Origin: Smittium culicis
Lineage: Eukaryota; Kickxellomycota; Harpellomycetes; Harpellales; Legeriomycetaceae
NCBI GenBank assembly: GCA_001970855.1
Contig: LSSN01001818.1
Span: 1 to 14,668 of the forward strand
Length of the DNA stretch: 14,668 nucleotides
Reading direction: 5' to 3'
In this document: piece after piece, positions 7,589 through 14,668 of the stretch
How positions within the stretch are numbered: the first letter of the stretch is position 1
Layout: every line of letters begins with the position of its first letter
Translations under genes and position numbers: made by a program
The notes under the pieces: generated by a model
The model's input: the letters and a program-made list of their open reading frames with translations, nothing else
Told to the model about the DNA's origin: nothing
The model's database searches: none

Positions 7589-10500
7589 ATGGAAGGAAAC
7601 TTTCCTTATGACGACAAGGGAGGCTCATGGTTTTCACCTATACATTGTCCTCTTCCCGATGGCTGGAATCCATTCATGCTAAGCAATAAATTCACACTTT
7701 CCCTCTGCTTTCAATTAGGCTATATCCAATTTTACTATCAACTTCTCATGCTACTTTTCATTTCGATGTCTATTCATTCTCTAGCCAATTCACGCTTCAC
7801 AAATCTTTATCAATTGTCAATGAAGATAATATATAAAATGGTAAGCTTTATCTTTTATAGTAGTATTTATTATCTATATCTTTTTTCTTTAAAAATCTTT
7901 TCACGATTTAAATTGTTTATCATAGGCATTACCTATACTGCTAATACTCATAAACACTTTTATCCTTTCAAGTTGGATTAAGGATTTCGATTCAGCCCCG
8001 TTAATCAACTTGATAACAAGTGTTTATATGTTTAAAGTTTTTGTTCTAACAGTAGCTACGATTTTTATTTACCTCCATGCAACACGATCCAGAAATAATT
8101 CAAGAGTTTTGCAAATTTACTGGTTATTTTCGATTATTTTGAGCATATGTCATATTTCTACCGAATTTTTTTCGACTAAAAATAAGCCACATAGGGAATT
8201 ATCAAAACTTTATTTTGGCGAACTTTTTGTGGCCACTGTAGCATTTATCTTTGAAAATATCAGTTTAAACACGAAAAATTATAGCAAGCTTAAAGTTGAT
8301 AATTTTCCTGGAATAAAGAACAAAAAAATATATGCCGGCTTTAACAATGCTGAAGATAGATCGAACCTATTTTACGCTTTAACTTTCTCGTTTTTAAATC
8401 CTATTGTAAACCTTAGCTTCATTAAAGAGCTTTCTATAACCGATTTATTTGCTTTACCAAAAATGGTTCAAACTGCTCCTATCTCAATAAGATTTTGGTC
8501 AAAATGGAGAGTGGAGAAAACAAAAAACAAATCGTTAGAAATTACATTGGTTCATTCTCTTGGATGGTATTATTTATTTGCAGGATTTTTAAAACTAATA
8601 CAGGATATAATCCAAATTTGCCAGCCTCTATTATTGAAAAAGCTTCTTTCTTTTATTAACTCTTATAACAGCGACCATTCAATATCCATAAAAACTGGAT
8701 TCTTTTACGTGATCTCTATGTTTTTATTATCTATGGCTCAAACAATTCTGATAAACCAGTATTATAATGTCTCTATCTTGTCTGGGATTGGTGTCCAGTC
8801 AGCTTTAATCTCTGCTATTTATAAAAAATCTCTACGCCTAAGCAATAAATCTCTCGACGAGTTCAGCATTGGCGAAATTGTAAATAGGATGTCTGTTGAC
8901 ACTGAACGAATCTCCGAAGCTATCCAATTTCTGCATATATTGTGGTACGCTCCTTTGCAGATCATTGTTTCTTCATATGTTTTGTTTAAAATTTTAGGTT
9001 GGAGCTCATTGGTAGGCTCTGCTATTATGATGATTGCAATACCTTTCAGCGTCTACTACTCAAAAAAAATGAGAGATATACAACTTGAGCAAATGAAACA
9101 TAAAGATGAACGCATAAAGTTAACAGATGAGCTTCTTAGAAATATAAAATATATAAAGCTTCTTTCTTGGGAAACGCCTTTTCTGGAAAGAATAAGATAC
9201 ATCCGCAATTTTTTGGAAATTAAGTGTTTGTATCAATTGGGCGCTTATTTCAGCATACAAACTGTAATTACTTATTTTATTATCATTGCAGTTGTGCTAT
9301 CTAGTTTTACTATATATACGATTTTCGAATCAAACACTCGCGGTCCGCTAAGCTCTAGCATTATGTTTTCTTCAATTTCAATTTATAATATTATACGACA
9401 TCAAATCTTCCAAATTCCTAAAGTTATTTTTTTACTTATCAGTTCCACGTCGAGTTTTAGGAGAATAAAAGATTACTTAGCTACTGAAGAAATAAATCAG
9501 GATTGCATTTCTTATCATAACTGTGATTGCGATTCAAACTTTGATTCGGAAAATTCTTCTGAATTTATTAACTGTATAGACTCTGACTCTGGAGACACCT
9601 TAAATTTTAAACGCAGCTCAGTTACAGTTTCTGATGCTAGTCTTTGGTGGAAATATGACTCCAGTTCATCTTCCCCAACGCTAAATAACATTTCTTTCTC
9701 CGCAAAACAGGGCGAGCTAGTGGCTGTTTCTGGAATCACTGGCGCTGGAAAGTCTTCGCTATTGATCAGTCTGTTAGGTGAAATGTATAAATCAAAAGGA
9801 ACCATCCAGATAAATGGTAAAATCGCCTACACCTCACAACAGCCCTGGCTGCTGAATTCTACAATTCTTGAAAATATTACATTTGGCAATAAAGTCGACC
9901 ACGACTTCTTCCAAAAAGTTATTCGCGTCTGCGGCCTTGAGGATGACCTTAAAAGCTTTGCAGATGGCGAGCTGACAGTTGTTGGAGAAAATGGAGCCAA
10001 GCTAAGCGGCGGACAGAGAGCCAGAGTTTCGATTGCACGTGCGGTTTATTCTCGCGCTGACCTGTATCTGTTCGATGATCCTTTAGCAGCGCTCGACTCA
10101 AAGATGGCCTATAGTTTATTCGATAAAGTGTTTGGACAAAATGGAATCCTAAAAAACAGGACCAGAATAATTTCGACCAACAACATATCTTTTTTGAATA
10201 GGTTTGATTCTGTGATTGTTTTGCAGAATGGCAACATTGTTGAACAAGGCAAAGTGGATGAACTATCTAAGAATCATGGTATTTTAGCTTCAATGATTAG
10301 CGACTATCATAGCGACCAAAGATATAGCCTCAGCAAAAATCTAAGCTCCAGCCAAAACAATTCTGACAACGAAGACCCGCACACTAATCAGGTCGAGAAC
10401 ATTGATAGAATTTCTAAAAACTCAAACAAGCTTGGAGTTTATCTTAATACGCCGAGATCTTCTATTAACAACGAATCAAGGAAAAGCATCTCTACACTAT

Positions 10501-12368
10501 CTTTATCAGATGCAAGCATTATGTCTTTTAATAGTACTAGCAATGAATATTTAGATTCCGATGGCAATCTCATTGGATCTGAAGAATTTCGATCTGGCAG
10601 CGTTGATATTAAATATAAAATCGATTACTTTAAAACTTGCGGTTTTATTCCGATAGCTCTTTTCATTTTATCGTCGGTTATTAATCAGTACTTCTCAACT
10701 TATAGCACTACTTGGATTAAACTTTGGGCAAAAACCAAAGACAGCGAAGATAACTTGGGCTCAAGTGATGCATATTACTTCACTATTTACCTTCTTGTTG
10801 GTTTAATGACTGTATTGTTTGGAGGCTTGAAATCCTTTTTCTTGCAGTGCGTATCTGCTATCAATGCTTCCAAAAAATACCACGAAAAAATTCTCAACTC
10901 TGTCATACACTCGCCAATGCCCTTCTTTTATTCTACTCCAGTCGGAAGAATATTAAATAGGTTTACTAACGATATGAGCGTTTTAGATTTGGAAGTGCAT
11001 ATTTCTTTCGGCGCTTGGATAATATTACTCCTCCAAATATTATTTAGCGCTTTTGCCATTCTTAGTGAGCTTCCATCATTCATATTTATTGCCATTCCTT
11101 CTGTTGGTATTTATTTAGTCCTTCAATATATCTTTTTAAATGCTTCAAGAAATTTAAAGCGCTTAGAATCCACTTCCAAATCGCCCATATATCAACATTT
11201 TAAAGAAACATTAGAAGGAATTTCTATAATACGGTCGTATCACCAGTCAAAACGGTTTGAGCTTGAAAATATCCATCGACTTGACCTTAGCCAGCGAGCT
11301 GTATACTCGTCGCTCAGCCTAAACAGATGGCTCTCACTTAGACTAGAAATTTTTGCCAGTTGTTTACTATTCTCTATTTCTATCATATTTCTTTTCACTT
11401 TTTATAGCAGTGAGAAATTCGGATTTATCGACGCATCTACTGCTGGATCAACAATCATTTTTGCGCAAGGCATTACATCAAACTTAAATTACTGTATTAG
11501 AATGTACTGTAAATTTGAAACTGATAGTGTTGCTATCGAGCGTATAAATGAATACTCTGAGATTACTTCAGAACAATCCTTAGCTGCAAATGAAGGCTCT
11601 TCTCAAAATGCACCAGAAAACTGGCCTGAGCACGGTGATATCAAGTTTAATAACTACTCATGCACGTATTCAAGCGACTTACCCCCAGTGCTATCAAATC
11701 TTAATTTGCACATAAAAGCTGGTGAGAAAGTGGGTGTTGTAGGCAGAACTGGGGCTGGAAAAAGCTCATTTTCTTTAACTCTTTTTAGAGCGATTGAGGC
11801 ATTATCAGGATCTATTACGATTGATGGAATTGACATTAAAAATATCGAACTTAGCGACTTAAGATCAAGACTATCCATCATCCCACAAGAGCCTTCTATC
11901 TTTTATGGCTCAGTCAGATTCAATTTGTGCCCTTTCACTGAAACGGGAAAAGGCATTGCTATTTCTGACGAAGAATTGTGGAATTCATTGGAACTTGCAA
12001 ATTTAAAACCGTTAATAATGGCGATGGATGGTGGGCTTGATGCAGACCTTTTGTCAGAAGCAAATAACATTAGTATTGGCCAAAGACAGCAGCTTTGTTT
12101 GGCTCGCGCTATCATCCGAAAGTCGCAAATTATTATTCTTGACGAGGCTACAGCAGCAATAGATTCCAAAACCGATAACAAAATTCAACTTATTATAAAA
12201 GACCTATTTGCAAACAAAACTGTTATTACAATTGCTCATAAAATTAACACGATTATGGATTATGACCGAGTTATTGTTTTGAAAAATGGCAGTATAATAG
12301 AAGCTGGAAAACCAAGTAGTTTGGTTAACGATACTAGTAGCGAATTTTACTCCTTTTTTAGTGCCTAA
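7589..12368 (+). CDS. ABCC-family full-length ABC transporter (Ycf1/MRP-like), two exons
   Basis: Exon 1 (7589-7840, 84 codons) joins exon 2 (7926-12368) in phase 0, giving 1564 residues, normal for a long ABCC protein. The order is TMD0 (about 1-200, hydrophobic segments near 40-66, 85-101, 108-136 and 150-175), an L0 linker, TMD1 (about 290-590), NBD1 (about 650-880), a Ser/Asn-rich linker (about 880-1005), TMD2 (about 1015-1300) and NBD2 (about 1325-1564). NBD1 has Walker A GITGAGKSS (687-695), LSGGQ (777-781) and LYLFDD (Asp801-Asp802), with Asp where the catalytic Glu would be and Asn836 in place of the switch His. NBD2 has GRTGAGKSS (1357-1365), ISIGQ for LSVGQ, ILDEATAAID with catalytic Glu1491, and His1522. 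So site 1 is degenerate and site 2 is catalytic, as is usual for ABCC proteins. The likely role is ATP-driven export of glutathione or other anionic conjugates into the vacuole; the substrate cannot be read from the sequence. The TTG at 8010 is an internal codon, not a start. Confidence 0.93.
7841..7925 (+). other. Spliceosomal intron in the ABC transporter gene (85 nt)
   Basis: The donor is AAAATG|GTAAGC at 7841 and the acceptor is TTTATCATAG ending at 7925. The main reading frame opens immediately after this TAG, and splicing fuses codon 84 to GCA at 7926 in phase 0. The joined sequence continues with a hydrophobic segment (ALPILLILINTFIL), exactly where a second TMD0 helix is expected. Confidence 0.88.
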
Positions 12369-12834
12369 AAACTCGTGGAATAATTTTCGGTTTTTTTTTT
12401 ATAAATAAATTACAATATAATTTTAACCAAACAGCTTGTATAATGTTAATATTGTTTCTTTGAAATTATTTATCATCATTCTATTTTTATTATCCATTAA
12501 CCGTTTATGTAATTGGTTTAAATTATTAATTTTATAATCAAACTATCATTTTTCATAAAACTGTAATATTTTATTTTACTATTGATTAATAAAATAATCA
12601 GATGTGTTATTGTAATCTAACAATCAAAAATTCCTGGTTCTGAATAAACAAGAAAACATTATTTACTTTATCGCTACTATATATATAATTCTAAAAATAT
12701 TATTACTATTGATTGAATTGAAAAGATTTACCTATTATTCTACATAATAATTTGCATAAAAAAACCAAAGTTATAATATGACGATTAATAATAAAAGATT
12801 TAATTAAATAATTTGTAATCTCATTGACTTACCT
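12369..12834. other. 3' flank of the ABC transporter gene, AT-rich
   Basis: No gene is seen. A T-run at 12391-12400 is followed by AATAAA at 12404-12409, a plausible polyadenylation signal about 36 bases after the stop codon. The rest is A/T-rich spacer, including AT dinucleotide runs near 12680. Confidence 0.5.
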
Positions 12835-12907
12835 AGCCTATCAAACTGGTGCACAGCAAGTAAAAAAAAATGACTTTTCTGACCTTATACTGATAATGAC
12901 GAAATGA

Positions 12908-13330
12908 AGCATTGAGGCATCAAAAGACACTGTAAAAAAAACTAAAATAGACGCGAAAAAGGCCAAATTAATTGGATGCCAATTAATTTCCAGGAGTCGA
13001 TTTTGTGGACTATACAGTGAAAAATCGAAACTAGAAAGCCACTGCAAAGACGCAATAACCACGATATGTTCGGAATCACTAGCTATGAATGCTTTGACTG
13101 CACCAACCGACCTCTGTGCAGAACCATTGAGCAAACGGGCGATCACCTGCATCAAAAACAGGCGAAATGCTTTTAAAAAATTTAGGCTTGGCAAAATCGA
13201 TAAATCGGATTACGTAATTGCAAAAAATAAAGCAATTGACGCAATTAAACGCGATCGAAAAATTAAATACACTAAGAAAATGAAATTGATTCCTGATCAT
13301 TTAATTTCCAAAAATTTCAAAAAGCTTTGA
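12908..13330 (+). pseudogene. Retrotransposon ORF fragment: basic linker upstream of reverse transcriptase
   Basis: One frame is open from 12908 (after a TGA at 12905-12907) to a TGA at 13328-13330. It encodes about 140 Lys/Arg-rich residues, including KRAITCIKNRRNAFKKF and AIKRDRKIKYTKKM, ending NFKKL-stop-NFI. In LINE proteins a basic segment of this kind lies between the endonuclease and reverse transcriptase, and a Trp usually follows the final basic/hydrophobic turn. The TGA may therefore be a mutated TGG. No start codon is required or assumed; the ATG at 13085 is internal. Confidence 0.6.
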
Positions 13331-13439
13331 AATTTTATTTAATCATATACGGGATAATCATTTCAAAGCATCGCAGATGATTCAGTATATGATAAAAATA
13401 AAAATTTAAATAATAAAAAAAATTAAAATCTGTGCAAAT

Positions 13440-13643
13440 AATTTTGGCGAATTGGCAAAAGATACTACTGGGAATAGCCGATCCGCTGATAAGTGTGAAA
13501 ATCTTATCTCTAGAGTCTGTTACTATTACCCAGAGTGTGATAACTCCGCTGTATAGTCTGATATCATTGATGTACTATGTGATACACCAAATAATATGGC
13601 TATGGGAGCTGATAGTGCACCACCTGATGATGGAAACATGTGA
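13440..13643 (+). pseudogene. Retrotransposon ORF fragment: pre-RT connector
   Basis: In the frame starting at 13440 the translation reads FGELAKDTTGNSRSAD, then past a TAG at 13554-13556 continues SDIIDVLCDTPNNMAMGADS and stops at TGA 13641-13643. The TPNNMAMGADS part corresponds to the N-x-KAxG-x-DG-x-P motif that opens many LINE reverse transcriptases. This frame differs from the flanking fragments, so at least one indel lies on each side. The TAG is compatible with a CAG codon changed by a C-to-T substitution. Confidence 0.55.
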
Positions 13644-14668
13644 TGTTTGATAAATCACCTACATCAGAATTAGCAAAATTAATTAATTAATCACCACTAT
13701 AATGTACGATACTGGGGGTACGCTCCTGTGTCTAGAAACTTTGGTGGTGGACCCGGTACCTAATAAAGGTAACCTGAAGGACCCTGATAACTACCCAGGG
13801 ATATCACTGATCCCGACACTGGCGAAACTGGTGGCCATAATTGTGGCCACCAAACTCAGCAAAATCGATGCGAAATACCAAATATTGGTAAAAGAATAAG
13901 CCGGATTCAGGAATTTCGAGGAGTGTGCGGGCCAAGCGACCACTCTATACGAAATAGTACGCCGACGCAAAATTCAGAACAAGGAAACATGGCTGTGCTA
14001 TATCGACTATAGCAAGGCCTACGACCGGGTCCCCGATATGGCCTTACTGCATAAACTGCGATCAGTGGGCATTGGGGGCAAACTCCTCAATATGATCAAA
14101 GGCATGTACGATGCCCCGAAAATCGCAGTTAGAGTTGGAAATGAAGTTTCCAACTCCGCTGAATACCTCTGTGGAGTGCGGAAAGGGTGCCCATCCTCGC
14201 CGATACTCTTCGACTTCTACATCAAAGATATATTCAAGGGCGTACGAGGTGTGCGGGTGCCTAGACTCACCTCTCGCATACCAGGACTACTGTTTGCCGA
14301 CGATGCCGTGCTATTGGGCGAATTATCAGCCGATTTACAAGCCGCACTGGATACCATAACCGAATGGTCGGACACTTGGAAAATGACTGTGAATGCCTCC
14401 AAGTGCGAGATAATGACTATAAGCGGAGAGTTGACCACTGACATACCCTGCAGGTCCAAAAAGTCGACTCCACCGACCAGTACACCTACTTGGGCTATAT
14501 AATGAATAGAAAGTGGTACATACCTGGGGCTAACAAGAAAAAAAAGAGTAATGTCGGAAAGTCTATATACGCTGTCAACAGCTTCCTGAGACGGTCTGAT
14601 GTGCTCACAGCACTAAAAATAAAGTCCATAAATTCGGTTCTGATGTCGATCGGATGTTACGGTGGAGA
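13637..14668 (+). pseudogene. Broken reverse transcriptase of the LINE-type element
   Basis: The domain runs through three frames. 13637-13687 gives VMFDKSPTSELAKLIN; 13690-14444 carries the main body; after an apparent one-base loss near 14444, the protein resumes at 14445 (TLQVQKVDSTDQYTYLGYIM) to the window end. Visible reverse transcriptase motifs are NYPGISLIPTLAKL (usually NYRGISL), CYIDYSKAYDRVP with the first catalytic Asp at 14005-14007, GVRKGCPSSPILF, and LLFADDAVLL with the catalytic Asp pair at 14299-14304. A TAA at 13897-13899 interrupts the body just before AGFR, where Gln (CAA) is expected. The catalytic residues are intact, but the frame breaks mean no functional protein can be made from this copy. 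Confidence 0.85.

Larger units (their letters stand above)
12835..14668 (+). mobile_element. Decayed non-LTR (LINE-type) retrotransposon, right end outside window
   Basis: From about 12835 the base composition becomes less AT-rich and protein-like reading appears on the plus strand through to the window edge. The order is a basic linker segment, the connector before reverse transcriptase, the reverse transcriptase domain, and the start of the region after it. There is no endonuclease domain in view. Either the copy is 5'-truncated, as LINE copies often are, or the domain has decayed beyond reading. The exact left border is uncertain; no target-site duplication can be checked because the 3' end is not in the window. 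Confidence 0.8.

Noticed and set aside
7841..7860. A 20-nt GT..AG intron ending at TATAG
   Set aside because: It is far too short for splicing and leads into a frame that stops, not into the transporter frame.
7841..7995. A longer transporter intron using the CAG acceptor at 7993-7995
   Set aside because: The frame is wrong (phase mismatch with exon 2), and it would delete the second hydrophobic TMD0 segment that the 7925 acceptor retains.
9515..12181. Minus-strand open frames inside the ABC transporter gene
   Set aside because: They are antisense shadows of the conserved NBD-coding regions.
5622..12368. A functional operon-like unit of the LITAF-like and ABC transporter genes
   Set aside because: They are 1.3 kb apart with three mobile repeat copies between them and apparently separate promoters. 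Shared vacuolar/endosomal location is only a family-based guess.
12841..13300. Minus-strand open frames of 117 and 73 codons
   Set aside because: They lie opposite the retrotransposon linker fragment, which has a coherent basic plus-strand translation. The minus-strand products match nothing I recognise.
1..14668. tRNA, rRNA or other structured RNA genes
   Set aside because: I looked for T-arm-like GGTTCRANNCC boxes with A-boxes upstream and saw no convincing pair on either strand. A covariance search would be needed to exclude small RNAs.

Overview
The window looks like nuclear DNA from a eukaryote, most likely a fungus. It is strongly AT-rich. Its two intact genes each carry one short GT..AG intron, and one of them is a full-length ABCC (Ycf1/MRP-type) transporter with a fungal-style layout. 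A non-LTR retrotransposon lies at the right edge. The retroelement's reverse transcriptase and the base composition remind me of early-diverging gut fungi such as Smittium and relatives (Harpellales), but that placement is from memory and is tentative.

Layout. 1-190 is a GC-richer scrap, possibly the tail of a retroelement. 190-5280 is a gene-poor, AT-rich stretch. Scattered through about 926-7102 are at least ten copies of one ~190-198 bp repeat in both orientations. Its ends read TTAACCCTTTCCC...GGGAAAGGGTTAA, which fits a piggyBac-type non-autonomous element (MITE) with TTAA target duplications. Inside the repeat cluster sits a small two-exon gene (5622-6255) for a 163-residue LITAF-like zinc-ribbon membrane protein. 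After the last repeat copy, 7589-12368 encodes a 1564-residue ABCC transporter, split by an 85-nt intron after codon 84. From about 12835 to the right edge lies a decayed LINE-type element. Its linker and reverse-transcriptase domain are readable only by moving among frames, with several in-frame stops, and it runs off the window.

The two real genes are on the plus strand and each seems to have its own promoter. By family, both products act on the endosome/vacuole membrane system: a LITAF-like membrane-attached zinc protein and a Ycf1-like vacuolar conjugate exporter. Nothing in the sequence shows that they work together.

The most notable structure is a pair of repeat copies, 4466-4654 and 6909-7098. 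They are inverted relative to each other and share an exactly identical ~172 bp core, while the other copies in the window are clearly diverged. They bracket the LITAF-like gene with a ~2.3 kb spacer, which suggests recent gene conversion, duplication or an invertible segment. I see no defence, CRISPR or gene-cluster system here.
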